Notes: generated from the letters alone by a model not told the origin. A stretch of DNA of 64,000 nt from Pirellulales bacterium (GCA_035939775.1 DASZFO010000354.1:20295-84294), one strand, 5' to 3'; shown: positions 52,101 to 60,667, counted from the first letter of the stretch. Numbers and translations are program-made.

Positions 52101-53223
52101 CGAACGGCTGATGCAGCGCCGCCGCTTCGGCGCGGAGCCGGTCTCCATGCGAGCCGCCAAGCCGCTGGAAAATATCTCGGTAAAACGCGTCGCGATAGGC
52201 CGCGATCTGCGGCAACAGAGTGCCGAGCGTGACCGAAGAATCGTGAGCCTGCGGGCTGTTGCCGCTCGTGCCGGAGGCCATTAAGATAATCCCCGCCAGA
52301 ACGGTCGCCGCCTCGAACAACAACTCGTCGCGCGGCACCGATCCGGCTGCCTCGACCCGCTCCAACAAGGCATCGAGCGTGACCTGTTGCAATACGAACC
52401 GCCGGTAGCGTCCCTGGCGATCGAGATGATGTGGGTCCCATTGACCGAAATGGTAATTCGGCCGCTTGTTGACCGGATGGTTGAAATCGTAAGCGCGTGG
52501 GTCGAGCGCCAGTTCGTCGAGCAGGGCCGGATCGAACCAGGCCGCTTCGAGCACGCTTTGATCGGTGCACCGCAGAAGATCGAGCGCCATGGCCACCACG
52601 TGATGATAGCGCCCGACCGCCACGCCGGCGCCGGCGATAAACAGCGGCACCGGTCGGACCCGCTCGTGCGGATACGGTTCGATCCTCTGAGACGAGTGCA
52701 GCACGGCGACCGGCCGATGGCCGATAAAGTCGTTAAGCCGCAACAGCGCGCCGGCGACAATTCGCTCGGTCTCGTCCCAGGGAGGCCCTTCCGCCAATAC
52801 CGCCTCCGCCACGCGGCCGACGAAGAACGGTCGCAGCAAATCGCCGTCCGGTAGGTGAAACAGCAGATCGCGATGGTGCTCGTGATAGGCAGGCAACACG
52901 TGCTCGAAGACCAACCGCAGCAAGCTCCTGGCTTGCTCGGGATCGGCAAACGGCGCGGAATGGCCCGTCAAGGCGGTCAACTCTTCCGTCAGGCGGCGAT
53001 ACAGAACATTCGCCGATTCGCCGGAGGGCGTTCCGGCGTTCTCGATCGATTCGAACAGCACGTTCAGATTGCGAAGAAACCGCGGGTCCGGCGTGCCGGA
53101 CGAGAAATTCAGGTAGCCCAACACCTCCTGCCAGATTTCCGTTCCATTCGCGGCCGGGTGATGGTCTACCATAGAATTTGTTATGCGAGAAAAGCCGCTC
53201 CGACGCAACCCGTGATCGTCCAT
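49132..53223 (-). CDS. 1,363-residue orphan protein upstream of rmuC
   Basis: Very long cytosolic-type protein, no signal peptide and no membrane helix. The start could be ATG 53223 or ATG 53172; neither has a clear binding site. It is predicted largely helical throughout, with Leu/Ala/Arg-rich helices and no obvious motif. Residues about 700-790 are an acidic, disordered linker (ASEDAAQADFDLPNDDENKD), and a second acidic stretch (STADSDEDSSDADL) lies near residue 1055. The last 250 residues hold more Arg-rich helices. Adjacent to rmuC with a 27-base gap, so probably co-expressed. No family recognised; a scaffold or helical-repeat function is possible but unproven. Confidence 0.7.
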   Translation of the reverse strand: MDDHGLRRSGFSRITNSMVDHHPAANGTEIWQEVLGYLNFSSGTPDPRFLRNLNVLFESIENAGTPSGESANVLYRRLTEELTALTGHSAPFADPEQARSLLRLVFEHVLPAYHEHHRDLLFHLPDGDLLRPFFVGRVAEAVLAEGPPWDETERIVAGALLRLNDFIGHRPVAVLHSSQRIEPYPHERVRPVPLFIAGAGVAVGRYHHVVAMALDLLRCTDQSVLEAAWFDPALLDELALDPRAYDFNHPVNKRPNYHFGQWDPHHLDRQGRYRRFVLQQVTLDALLERVEAAGSVPRDELLFEAATVLAGIILMASGTSGNSPQAHDSSVTLGTLLPQIAAYRDAFYRDIFQRLGGSHGDRLRAEAAALHQPFAAARQHLNAQLSRRRALQMQHVHLAQLFARLGFPGAALRQVQIVPAVSARIVCQIHCLVTAAHRAAERGRLPEGMACLTQIEDLLHRGIECGAIVDPWNILGFGGQFSLFPAVENSIPDPRVDELLELMEQVFNAQARLWHHAAAGQDVAVLGRLPQDILRLAEWWDQFASAAISGLRWVSGREAYSAAKKVADALSAWHRAGASGGDLNFWRPHVEEFDSPQAYAWVVEALLEKQDLSASMALLVHWIGHAERVRLEEGPHSFHALALRWMQMALAAAQPDEIQCGRKQPARSPAAGNGCRLVGRFFDFLEANAETYWEVPEMESAASPREASEDAAQADFDLPNDDENKDDVYRAAYDEMVYRDSTADGVEGSMLESGGQSTDYEFDGESNRLARRLAFLSTLAQLWKQVAVTELSLGAAKLALGDSLAGWRERAKQNGRRLSHLAADVASQSIPHPTSGYESLLEFDRRMSAKEALSEKIIATCLAMDDATQFLTAAISSRDRARTAGELRSRETASEDDPLSQLWEAALVADEAAARRYWAPFLAAIRQQPLLYVRLAKGGEPEKIASVRGLQQMFRELLSRLPRLGMLRETCQLIQTARAMERDHPLGPGAVTEFDRLFEIGFKAIVETVVDSSAGWSIGNEPRSSTADSDEDSSDADLIDCLQQVTESLLPQWGSHSHTLRLSALEKVASEKDWNELVAFIEHYGRDVFTQSFFGFGNLRAIMHQGIDAWLEQLSTDPEAQENLRLIADLDNRLPRNQARRHLGIVIEAVMENYAEYRDYNATTTQSDQGELLYTLLDFLRVKAAYDRIHWNLRPVTMVHEVLVRRGHDAAARLWCRAMAKETSATADQQLRRLAELQKKYGMRLSTVADRLGERFIRPLAIDRVRALVRPAAEEARRGLPPKTFSILESEASELAREPTGAGLDLPDWLAVIEDEIERSCGPGNRDEEAVASLGKRPHIQLSWEHIQEQLTNWEIRRLEKAE

Positions 53224-53342
53224 GGATCGCCGATCGCACTACGCGAGAAATAGTTACCAAAACGCCCGGCCGGTGATTATGATGAAGGGGCTTGCTTTTC
53301 GCTGGATTTTCTACGAACCCTTACAAAACTGCCTGGAAGAAA

Positions 53343-53411
53343 GGGGACAGTCCCCTTTTGTTCCCGACCATCGTGGCGATGGTGCCCGCTCCACAAAAGG
53401 GGACAGTCCCC
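53343..53411. repeat. GGGGACAGTCCCC composite palindrome
   Basis: Cores at 53343-53355 and 53399-53411 with an inner GACCATCGTGGCGATGGT hairpin and CTTTTG/CAAAAG flanks; the outer ACAAAACTGCC (about 53323) faces GGCGTTTTGT (about 53412). The most complete copy of the family. It sits in the 5' region of the propeller gene, about 33 bases before its start. Confidence 0.9.
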
Positions 53412-53444
53412 GGCGTTTTGTGCCTCCTTGGTGCAGGTGCTGAC

Positions 53445-54917
53445 ATGCGGATGAGAAGCGGATTGCCGCGTTATTGCGCGGGCCTGTTATTGCCGATCGG
53501 GTTATTAGTCTGCGGGGCTTGGCGCACGGCGCGGGCTGTTGAGGCGGTCGACCTGGTCGTGCCGCAGATGACCGCCGAGCGGCATGGATTGACGCGGGCG
53601 TGGTTTACGCAGATCCCCGGCGCCGGAGGCCGCGCGCACGTTACGCACGTCGTGCAGGACGACGGGATGCTCTTCGTCCAGACGAGTTCGGCGATGCTGT
53701 TCGCGATCGACGCCGAGACGGGGAGGGTCGTTTGGTCGGCGCAGGTGGGCGAGCCAAACCGTCCCACGCTGCGCCCTGGGGCGAATGGCCGGGCGCCGGC
53801 CGAAACGAATGAAAACGCGGCGGTCGAAAAGCTCTTCGACAAGGTCGATGCCAGCAGCGAACGAGAGATCGCGAAGCGGCACGACAAGGTCGTCGCCGTC
53901 TGCAACGGTTCGACGCTTTTTCTGCTCAATCGGTCCGACGGCAGCGTCTACATCGATCCCACGAACAACATCCAGTGGAAGGTCTTACTTCCCGGCACGC
54001 CCGAGGCTGGTCCGCTGGTGACTGACGACTCGGTCTATGTGCCGATCGTCAACGGTCCGGTCGAGGTTTATCCAATCACCGACTCGGGGCGACCGTTGAA
54101 GATGCTTTCGACCTCAGGACACAGCGAAGCCCCGCCGGTGCAGGTCGTCGATCGAATCGCGTGGGCGACGGACAAGGGAGTGCTTCAAATCTCGCAGCTC
54201 AAGACCTTGACGATCGAGCATCGCATCGAGACGACCGGACCGATCACCGCCAGGCTGACCGGCTTTGCGACGAAGATCTTCGCCGGCTCGATCGATGGCT
54301 ATCTCTATTGCGTCGATGCGACAACCGGCGAGGTTGAATGGAAGCTCACGGCCGGCTCATCGATCCGCGAAAGTCCAGTTGCGATTCCTGATCCGCACAT
54401 GGGAGCGGCGTCGCGCGGCGCGGTCTTTGCCGTGGCGGATGACGGAGGGATGTTCCGGACTTCGATGGTCGATGGGCATCAAGACTGGTTCAATCCCTCG
54501 CCGCGACATTTTCTTGCGGTCAGCCCGACGAAGGTATACGCGCTCGATGCCTTCGGGCACATGCTCGTTTTGAATGCCATGACTGGGGCTACGATCGACT
54601 CCGTGCCGATGCCTGAGGCGGTGCTGCCGGTGTTGAACAATCATACCGATCGGGTGATTCTTAGCAGCGATGTCGGCCTGTTGCAATGTCTGCGTGAGCC
54701 GGAATTGACCGAACCGCGAAATTATGTCGCGCACAAGGTCGAGAAGCCCGCCGAGGCCGCCGCAGTTGCCAAGCAGAAACCGAAGTCCGCTGCCGAGCCC
54801 GACAAGTCGAAGGCCGCGCCGAAGTCGGCGCCGTCGGCCGACGAAGCACCGCTGCCGACCGACGCGGCGGCGCCTGCCCCTAAGGAAAAGGCACCGGCGC
54901 CGAAGGCTGCGAGATAG
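53445..54917 (+). CDS. Exported PQQ-like beta-propeller protein
   Basis: 490 residues from ATG 53445 (GCAGGTG 5 bases upstream). The longer open frame to 53292 runs through the palindrome and is not used. Signal peptide (YCAGLLLPIGLLVCGAWRTARA). PQQ-type blades include GMLFVQTSSAMLFAIDAETGRVVW and KIFAGSIDGYLYCVDATTGEVEW, with others near FFVQ-LLNRSDG and AVAIPDP. A Lys/Ala/Pro-rich tail (about 430-490) could anchor it or be disordered. Resembles BamB-like outer-membrane scaffold or PQQ-like propellers; no PQQ ligand residues are evident. Converges with the fhc genes. Confidence 0.82.
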   Translation: MRMRSGLPRYCAGLLLPIGLLVCGAWRTARAVEAVDLVVPQMTAERHGLTRAWFTQIPGAGGRAHVTHVVQDDGMLFVQTSSAMLFAIDAETGRVVWSAQVGEPNRPTLRPGANGRAPAETNENAAVEKLFDKVDASSEREIAKRHDKVVAVCNGSTLFLLNRSDGSVYIDPTNNIQWKVLLPGTPEAGPLVTDDSVYVPIVNGPVEVYPITDSGRPLKMLSTSGHSEAPPVQVVDRIAWATDKGVLQISQLKTLTIEHRIETTGPITARLTGFATKIFAGSIDGYLYCVDATTGEVEWKLTAGSSIRESPVAIPDPHMGAASRGAVFAVADDGGMFRTSMVDGHQDWFNPSPRHFLAVSPTKVYALDAFGHMLVLNAMTGATIDSVPMPEAVLPVLNNHTDRVILSSDVGLLQCLREPELTEPRNYVAHKVEKPAEAAAVAKQKPKSAAEPDKSKAAPKSAPSADEAPLPTDAAAPAPKEKAPAPKAAR

Positions 54918-54983
54918 GCCGCAACGCGACTCAACGGCCGACTGGGTGCGCCGCTGAAAATCGTCGAATGAACGGTTCATCCG

Positions 54984-55805
54984 TCACGAGATCATCTCGC
55001 GGACGAGGATTTCTCCCTTGCCAAGGCGCAGCAGATCGCCGTGGTAGGAGAGATACTCGCTGTCGAGGAATTGGTCGGCGCCGGTCATGCCAATGCGACA
55101 CACGTAGTTAAGCAGCAGCCGCATGAATTGGGGCCGCCAACGGTTGGCTCGACGAAATGTCAGGGGCAGTTCGGCCGGCGCCGTGAAAAGGCCAATGGTT
55201 CCGCGACGCATGCCGAGTCCCGGCCGCGGCCCGCACCGGCCAAAGACCAGGGCCGTGCCAGCCACCATATTCAGTCCGAGGGAGTCGCCTGCTGCGCCGC
55301 CGACCACGATCAGCCCGCGCCGCATGGCGCGGCCAACCTCGTCGCCGGCATTCCCAGCGATGAGCAATTCTCCCCCCGACATACCGCGTCGCGCCGCTGC
55401 GGGGGATCCGCCGGCGAAATCGCCCGCATTTCCGGCAACGTGAATCCTCCCGCCGCGCATCTCGCGGCCTAGCCAGTCGCCGGCGTGGCCCATCACGTGG
55501 ATTTTTCCGCCGCTCATTTCCGCTCCCAGTTGGCGGCCGACGTCGCCTTCGACGCGGATCGTTCCGCTCGTCATTCCCGCGCCGATCGCGTGGACACGCG
55601 ATAGATCGCCGACGAGATCGATTTCTGCATCGGACGGATCGCCGGAGACCGCAAACAGCTCCGCCAAGGGCATACGGTGATTACCGACGAGGACCTCGCG
55701 CCGCTCGATTTCCTCGAGTCGTTGGTCGCGCGCCCACTCGGGCGTTATCCCGGCGAGGTCCACCGGGAGCGTCAGTTCGGCGCGATGTTCGAAGCGAAGC
55801 GGCAT
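54984..55805 (-). CDS. fhcC: Formyltransferase/hydrolase complex subunit FhcC
   Basis: 273 residues. Repeated Gly-rich motifs of the FwdC/FhcC beta-helix (MSGGKIHVMGHAGDWLGREMRGGRIHVAGNAGDFAGG, MSGGELLIAGNAGDEVGRAMRRGLIVVGGAAGD), as in the alpha subunit of glutamate synthase. Structural subunit of the formyltransferase/hydrolase complex in the methanopterin-linked C1 pathway. Follows fhcA by 17 bases. Last gene of fhcB-A-C. Confidence 0.94.
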   Translation of the reverse strand: MPLRFEHRAELTLPVDLAGITPEWARDQRLEEIERREVLVGNHRMPLAELFAVSGDPSDAEIDLVGDLSRVHAIGAGMTSGTIRVEGDVGRQLGAEMSGGKIHVMGHAGDWLGREMRGGRIHVAGNAGDFAGGSPAAARRGMSGGELLIAGNAGDEVGRAMRRGLIVVGGAAGDSLGLNMVAGTALVFGRCGPRPGLGMRRGTIGLFTAPAELPLTFRRANRWRPQFMRLLLNYVCRIGMTGADQFLDSEYLSYHGDLLRLGKGEILVREMIS

Positions 55806-55822
55806 GTTAGGACCCGGAACGA

Positions 55823-57487
55823 CTATCGCGGTTCTCCGCAGGCAATCGTTGCATGTTCTCCGAGGTATGCATCGGCGACAGCGTAATTCCGAAATCGAAT
55901 CGAATAATGTTCGTCGAACCAGCGGCCGATGTGCGGCACAAGCGCTGCGTCAAAGTCCGGCTCGACATGCAATGTCTTGCCGAAAACTTCGCGGCGAAGT
56001 TCCCCGTATTCGACGATGACTTCGCCCGCTTTGATCACATGCCGCGGCAGTTGGAACATCCGTTCGATATCATCGTCCGGGGCGTAAATCGTAATATCCG
56101 CGTCCGCGCCGGGCGCCAAGTGCCCCTTATGCGCCAATCCGAGCAGCCTCGCCGGCGCAGCCCTTGTGATGATGCAAATCTCGCCGAGCGTGTACTCCCT
56201 GTCGAGATGCGACAAGAGCGATCGCTCGCGGACAACGGGATGAACGGCTCGCAGCGCGTCGACGCGGGAGCCGCGATCCATCAGAAAGCGAATAATCCGC
56301 GGATAGGCGAGAAACGAGCCACCGTTGGGGTGATCGGTGCTCAGGGCGATCCGCCACGGATCGCGGGCCAAGAGGAACCATTCCAGGCCAATCGCCCATT
56401 GCCAGGCATTGATCAGGTTTTTGTTCTTATACTCGATCGGCACGATGCCGCAGCCGGTCTCGCATTCGATGTCGTGGCTGTACCATTGCCGGCCGTGGAG
56501 GCGGCTCAGAAAATGTCCGACTGCGCTGTCGGCAGTCATGCTCGTCGTGCGCCCGAAGACAACCTGGCCGACGTCGAGCGATAGGTTCGCCTGCGAGTTG
56601 AAGTAATCGGCGAGCGGTTCGACCTGTGAGCAAAACGTCGTGGGCTCTTCCGGACGGCCGCCGTAGCTGTGGAACTGAATATGCGCGAGATGAGCCGAAC
56701 GGCCTTCGAGGCTCCGCATCGTCTCGAGGGTCGTCGACCAGTTTCCGGGCATTCCCAAGTTGTTCGCGTGGATGTGCAACGGATGCGGCAGTCGAAGTTC
56801 GGCGGCCGCTTGCGCGATAGCGGCGATGATCTGACGCGGCGAAATATCGAAGCCCGCCAGCTTTTCATCGAGGTCCGCAAGCGGGGCATTGCGTCCAGCC
56901 TTCCATGCCGCGACGCCGCCCGGATTGACGAGCTTGGGGGCGAAGCCCTTCGCGGCGCCGAGCAGCCACGCGATCAATCCCTTGACGCGCTGCGGCTCGC
57001 CGTCGCGGATCGCTTCGAGCAGATATTGGTTGTTGCCGATCAAGATGAAGCAACCCTTATCGATGCAAGGGGTGTCGGCTAGTTCGAGATGGGCGTGGCG
57101 TGCCGTGAGAGGAGCGATCGCGGCGTCGAAGGCAGTCGTGTAGCCTAGGCCGGCGTATCGGTGGCCGGTGATGAACGTGGTTGGGGTGCTACCGAGCGCG
57201 CCCGCTCCCGATTCGTCCGCGCGGAGAAGCGACGGCCGATCCGCCGCCGAAAGCATTCGCCGCGCGGCATTCACTTTTGGGCCCGCAATGTGGCAGTGCA
57301 TGTCGACGCCGCCGGGCATGACGACAAGACCCGCGGCGTCGAGCGTTCGTTCCGGCCGAGCCGCGGGATCGCTTGGCGGCACCACGATTCGCGCGCCGTC
57401 GATCCATAGATCGCGCACGGCGCCATCGATTCCATTGGCCGGATCGTAAAGCGTTCCGCCGGTGATTTTGAACAGCGATGATCGCAT
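55823..57487 (-). CDS. fhcA: Formyltransferase/hydrolase complex subunit FhcA
   Basis: About 554 residues from ATG 57487 (a GTG 6 bases upstream is possible). Amidohydrolase fold with metal ligands in PGGVDMHCHIAG (two His), the LLGAAKGFAPKLVNPGGVAAWK region (Lys), HPLHIHANNLGMPGN (His) and ALSTDHPNGG (Asp/His). FhcA/FwdA hydrolyses formyl-methanofuran-type substrate in the complex. Between fhcB and fhcC with short gaps. A strong family match. Confidence 0.94.
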   Translation of the reverse strand: MRSSLFKITGGTLYDPANGIDGAVRDLWIDGARIVVPPSDPAARPERTLDAAGLVVMPGGVDMHCHIAGPKVNAARRMLSAADRPSLLRADESGAGALGSTPTTFITGHRYAGLGYTTAFDAAIAPLTARHAHLELADTPCIDKGCFILIGNNQYLLEAIRDGEPQRVKGLIAWLLGAAKGFAPKLVNPGGVAAWKAGRNAPLADLDEKLAGFDISPRQIIAAIAQAAAELRLPHPLHIHANNLGMPGNWSTTLETMRSLEGRSAHLAHIQFHSYGGRPEEPTTFCSQVEPLADYFNSQANLSLDVGQVVFGRTTSMTADSAVGHFLSRLHGRQWYSHDIECETGCGIVPIEYKNKNLINAWQWAIGLEWFLLARDPWRIALSTDHPNGGSFLAYPRIIRFLMDRGSRVDALRAVHPVVRERSLLSHLDREYTLGEICIITRAAPARLLGLAHKGHLAPGADADITIYAPDDDIERMFQLPRHVIKAGEVIVEYGELRREVFGKTLHVEPDFDAALVPHIGRWFDEHYSIRFRNYAVADAYLGEHATIACGEPR

Positions 57488-57496
57488 GGCCACGAA

Positions 57497-58789
57497 TCAG
57501 ATGTGTTGAGTTCCGCGGAGCGCCGCCGCCAGCCGGCGAAGACCTTCGTAATCCGTCGGGCCGCGCGCCGGAACGACCGGACGAAGCGCGAGCGGCACCC
57601 CATCCATGCGAAAGACCGTCCCGCCGGATTCAACTCCGATGGTCGCTATCGGGATCGCGACTTGCGCGGCCTTCATCGTCGGCGTGTCTTGCCAATCGAG
57701 CGCGATCGTCGGGATTGCATGGAAGCGCTCTTTTGCAGCGGAATTCCAGTGGCTAAGCGGGTCGTCGCAAATCACGAGCGCAGCGTCGATTTCGCCCGAT
57801 GCGAGTAGGCGTTCCGCGGTGAATTCATCCGGATTCGAGCGGGGGCCGCTATGCGAAAAGTCGATTGCAGTCGGATGACCGGTTCGCCAAGCCAGCACAT
57901 TTTCCGCGCCGACGACATTTCCACCTGATCGCAAACCAAGCGAGACGAAGCGCGTGTGCAGATTGAGGTCGCAGACCAGGGCCGCTAGCGCTCCGCACAG
58001 CCGTCGCGCCGCCGGAGAATCATTCGACTCAGCGGCAATCAAAACGCCGAATCGCGCATTCTTCATCCTCTCCAGCAACACTTGCCAGACGGGCAACGAC
58101 ACGCCGGTTCGTTCGACGATCATTGCCGCATCCAAATTGATGCCTTTGGCGATCGCTCGAATGACGGCAGCCGCCTCAAAATCCGAACCCGCGCGAATCA
58201 CAATTCGCCGATGAGCGATCGCGGAGGTCGCGCTGGCTCGCGAATCGACGACGATCAGTTGCGATTGAGGCGAAATCGGACCGTAGCGCTCGAAGAATCG
58301 CGGATGCGTCGTGATCGGATCGACGCCCCAGGCGACGATCAGATCGGCGCGGTTGCGAATTTCGCCCAATGTGCATGTGACTTCACCTATGGTCTGCAAC
58401 GCGGCGAGGGATCCGCGGCTGGCCGGCGTGTCGATCACCCCACGGACTAACTCGGCGATCTCGACCGCGGCCGCCTGGGCATCGCATGTCGCGCGGCTCA
58501 GGCCGTAAATGAGCGGATAGCGAGCCGCGATGAGCATTTCCGCAGCCTGGCCCAAGGCGTCTTCGTAGCTGGCCGCGCTGCCGCGAACGCGGCAACTCGG
58601 CGGCTCGACGCGCCGATCCGCGAGAAACCAGTTTCGAGCGATTTCACACGCGCCCTCGGCCGCTGCCACGCGGCCGCTCGTGACGCTCACTTGTAAATCG
58701 TCGCATACGCAGCCGCAAAACGGACAAGGAACGTCGGTTACGATTCGAGAAGCATTGTCGCGAACCGCCGGAAGGTTCTCGTCGGTCAT
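57497..58789 (-). CDS. fhcB: Formyltransferase/hydrolase complex subunit FhcB
   Basis: 430 residues from ATG 58789 (the frame extends to 58813, but MTDENLPAV fits the family). A Cys cluster CPFCGCVCDDL near residue 22 resembles the 4Fe-4S motif of molybdopterin enzymes. A molybdopterin-domain-like body follows with ADLIVAWGVDPITTHPRFF and AESNDSPAARRLCGAL. In bacterial Fhc complexes FhcB is formate-dehydrogenase-like but thought to be redox-inactive. Catalyses or scaffolds formate release from the C1 carrier. First gene of the set; fhcD is absent from the window. Confidence 0.94.
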   Translation of the reverse strand: MTDENLPAVRDNASRIVTDVPCPFCGCVCDDLQVSVTSGRVAAAEGACEIARNWFLADRRVEPPSCRVRGSAASYEDALGQAAEMLIAARYPLIYGLSRATCDAQAAAVEIAELVRGVIDTPASRGSLAALQTIGEVTCTLGEIRNRADLIVAWGVDPITTHPRFFERYGPISPQSQLIVVDSRASATSAIAHRRIVIRAGSDFEAAAVIRAIAKGINLDAAMIVERTGVSLPVWQVLLERMKNARFGVLIAAESNDSPAARRLCGALAALVCDLNLHTRFVSLGLRSGGNVVGAENVLAWRTGHPTAIDFSHSGPRSNPDEFTAERLLASGEIDAALVICDDPLSHWNSAAKERFHAIPTIALDWQDTPTMKAAQVAIPIATIGVESGGTVFRMDGVPLALRPVVPARGPTDYEGLRRLAAALRGTQHI

Positions 58790-58809
58790 CGTGGGCGACT
58801 CGCCGGGTC

Positions 58810-59028
58810 TCAAGATAAACTCGGCGCTACGAAGGAAGCGACAAACGCGCCGACCCCGACTGCCGAGATCGACGACCCCGACACGTCTTTGAAGAACAAT
58901 AGGTAAAAGACAATGGCGGCTACCACCACGAAAGTTGCGCCCCCGAGTCTCGCGAGGATCGGCGTCGCGAGATAGCGTCGGTTCGAGCCGACCATTGACG
59001 TGATCTGGGAAATGACTTTCATGGCCAT
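58810..59028 (-). CDS. Small membrane protein upstream of fhcB
   Basis: 72 residues. Two hydrophobic stretches (ATFVVVAAIVFYLLFF and SSISAVGVGAFVASFVA) suggest a small two-helix membrane protein with a basic N-terminus. The stop is 21 bases before the fhcB start, so it may be co-transcribed with fhc, but no function is known. No strong ribosome-binding site was seen. Confidence 0.6.
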   Translation of the reverse strand: MAMKVISQITSMVGSNRRYLATPILARLGGATFVVVAAIVFYLLFFKDVSGSSISAVGVGAFVASFVAPSLS

Positions 59029-59042
59029 TTGATCGTCGTCGC

Positions 59043-59393
59043 CTAACGAATCAAGACCTCCGCGGGAATACCCAACCCATCGTGCAGCCGGCGAATCATC
59101 GGTAATGTCAGGGATCGTTTGCGGTTGAGCACTTCGGCCACTCGGGCCCGGCTGCCGATCAAAGGTTCCAGGTCTCGTCGCGAAAGGCCGCGCTGCTCCA
59201 TAACAAACCGGATTGCCTCAACCGGGTCGGGCGCGTCGATGGGGAAATGCTCCTGCTCCCATTTGTCGACGAGCGTCACAAGCACATCCAAATAGTCCCC
59301 TTCCCGCGTGTTCGCTCGGGCGTCCATCAACGTGTCGATCATCGCCATCGCGCGTCGATAATCTCGATCATTCTTGATGGGTTTGATTTCCAT
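59043..59393 (-). CDS. higA: HigA-type antitoxin
   Basis: 116 residues, beginning two bases after the higB stop. The N-terminal region MEIKPIKNDRDYRRAMAMID matches the HigA family. The XRE-type helix-turn-helix shows VMEQRGLSRRDLEPLIGSRARVAEVLNRKRSLTLPMIRRLHDGLGI. It would bind the toxin and repress its own promoter. Confidence 0.9.
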   Translation of the reverse strand: MEIKPIKNDRDYRRAMAMIDTLMDARANTREGDYLDVLVTLVDKWEQEHFPIDAPDPVEAIRFVMEQRGLSRRDLEPLIGSRARVAEVLNRKRSLTLPMIRRLHDGLGIPAEVLIR

Positions 59394-59395
59394 GG

Positions 59396-59695
59396 CTAGA
59401 CCGCTCTCGCATCGATCCCATCGTATTCCTCATGAGTGCCCACAAACCGAATATACACGACATGATACGGGTAATTCACGCGCACAACGAGCCGGTATTT
59501 GTTCCCATCTATATTGAATACAATCCGATTGTCGCCGACGAAGCTTGCGTTTCGGAAATCAGCCTTGACATCGCTTGGACGACGCCAATCCGCCTCGACC
59601 GCAAACTTATACCAGGCTCGCAGTGAATGTTCAGCATCGGCAAATTCAGGAGTCTCCCAAAACCGCCGGAGCGTCTTTCTTGCGATGACTCTCAA
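59396..59695 (-). CDS. higB: HigB-type mRNA interferase toxin
   Basis: 99 residues of the RelE/HigB family: MRVIARKTLRRFWETPEFADAEHSLRAWYKFAVEADWRRPSDVKADF and FNIDGNKYRLVVRVNYPYHVVYIRFVGTHEEYDGID. The toxin-first order and tight spacing to higA are as in other higBA modules. Cleaves mRNA at the ribosome when the antitoxin is lost. Confidence 0.9.
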   Translation of the reverse strand: MRVIARKTLRRFWETPEFADAEHSLRAWYKFAVEADWRRPSDVKADFRNASFVGDNRIVFNIDGNKYRLVVRVNYPYHVVYIRFVGTHEEYDGIDARAV

Positions 59696-59716
59696 ATTCG
59701 GTCCAAGTCCAAATCA

Positions 59717-59745
59717 ATTATGGCATGGTCCCGTTTTGGGAGCAA
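59717..59745 (-). promoter_or_regulatory. Candidate higBA promoter
   Basis: On the minus strand TTGCTC (59745-59740), a 17-base spacer and CATAAT (59722-59717). The predicted transcript would start about 15 bases before the higB ATG at 59695. Confidence 0.5.
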
Positions 59746-59800
59746 GCCCTTCTTCAATCGTTATACTCAGCGGAATCATCACCGTCGAAATGCTTACCTT

Positions 59801-60613
59801 CTAGACTGTCGTCGGAATCAGCCGCTCGTAAGCCGCCTTCGAGTGCCGCAGCAATTCGCGATAATCGGTCGCTTCGATCTCCTGGCCGATGAGTTCCACG
59901 TCGTAATCGCCGTCGTAACCGGCGGCAGTGAGCGCCGCGATCACTTCGGAAAGCGGCACGACGCCGTCGCCGAGTCGAGTGCGGTTTTGGTCTTGGTCAA
60001 CTGGCGTCGTGCCGTCGGCCAGATGCACGATTCCGATCCGCCCTGCGAACTGCGGCAACGACTTGAGCGCCGCCCGCTCCGCGCCGAAGTGATAGGCATC
60101 GAACGCTAATTGCACCTGCGGGCTTCCGACTGCTTCCATCACCGCCAAAACATCTCCAAGGCACGTCAGGAATGTGCAGTCCGCCGCGCAGGCCGGGTGC
60201 ATTGGCTCGATCGCCAGCGTCACGCGCAGATCCGCTGCCAGCGGAGCGAGTTCGCGGATCGCGTCGACAAATAGCCTTCGAGCGTGATTAAGTGTGTGAC
60301 CGGCGCGGCCGCCGCTGTAGACGATGAGAGAACCCGCCTTGAGGGCCGCGGCGAGCCGAATCGCCTCGGCCGCGTCGGTTATGCTGTCGCGAAACGAATG
60401 GCCGTCGCTCCCCGTGAAGCCGCCCGCCCACAGCAGGTTCGACACAGGCAGACCAGTCTCGGCCAGCAATTCGATTCCTTTCTCCTCGCCGTAGTCGGCG
60501 AGCTTTTGCCGCCAGACGCCGATGGCCGGAATTCCCGCGGCGCGATATTGGGCGACGTCTTCATCGAACGACCAGCGATAGGTCGTCATTTCGTTCATCG
60601 ATAGCCGAGCCAT
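59801..60613 (-). CDS. Sugar phosphate isomerase/epimerase family TIM-barrel protein
   Basis: 270 residues from ATG 60613, with GGGAG 8 bases upstream. The longer frame to 60850 runs into the palindrome at 60668-60770 and is not supported. AP endonuclease-family-2 type barrel with MNEMTTYRWSFDEDVAQYRAAGIPAIGVWRQKL, LAIEPMHPA, LAFDAYHFGAE and DGDYDVELIG, a typical xylose isomerase-like pattern of metal-binding Glu/Asp/His. The substrate is not determinable. Divergent from the DAHP synthase leader. Confidence 0.85.
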   Translation of the reverse strand: MARLSMNEMTTYRWSFDEDVAQYRAAGIPAIGVWRQKLADYGEEKGIELLAETGLPVSNLLWAGGFTGSDGHSFRDSITDAAEAIRLAAALKAGSLIVYSGGRAGHTLNHARRLFVDAIRELAPLAADLRVTLAIEPMHPACAADCTFLTCLGDVLAVMEAVGSPQVQLAFDAYHFGAERAALKSLPQFAGRIGIVHLADGTTPVDQDQNRTRLGDGVVPLSEVIAALTAAGYDGDYDVELIGQEIEATDYRELLRHSKAAYERLIPTTV

Positions 60614-60667
60614 CCGTGCTTCTCCCATCGGCCTGCTGGACGCGTGCAATCGTTTCTTGGAACCCCT

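Noticed and set aside
53292..53444. Longer start of the propeller gene through the palindrome
   Set aside because: The signal peptide starts at 53445 after GCAGGTG; unlike in the pseudopilins the repeat is upstream of a good start and need not be translated.
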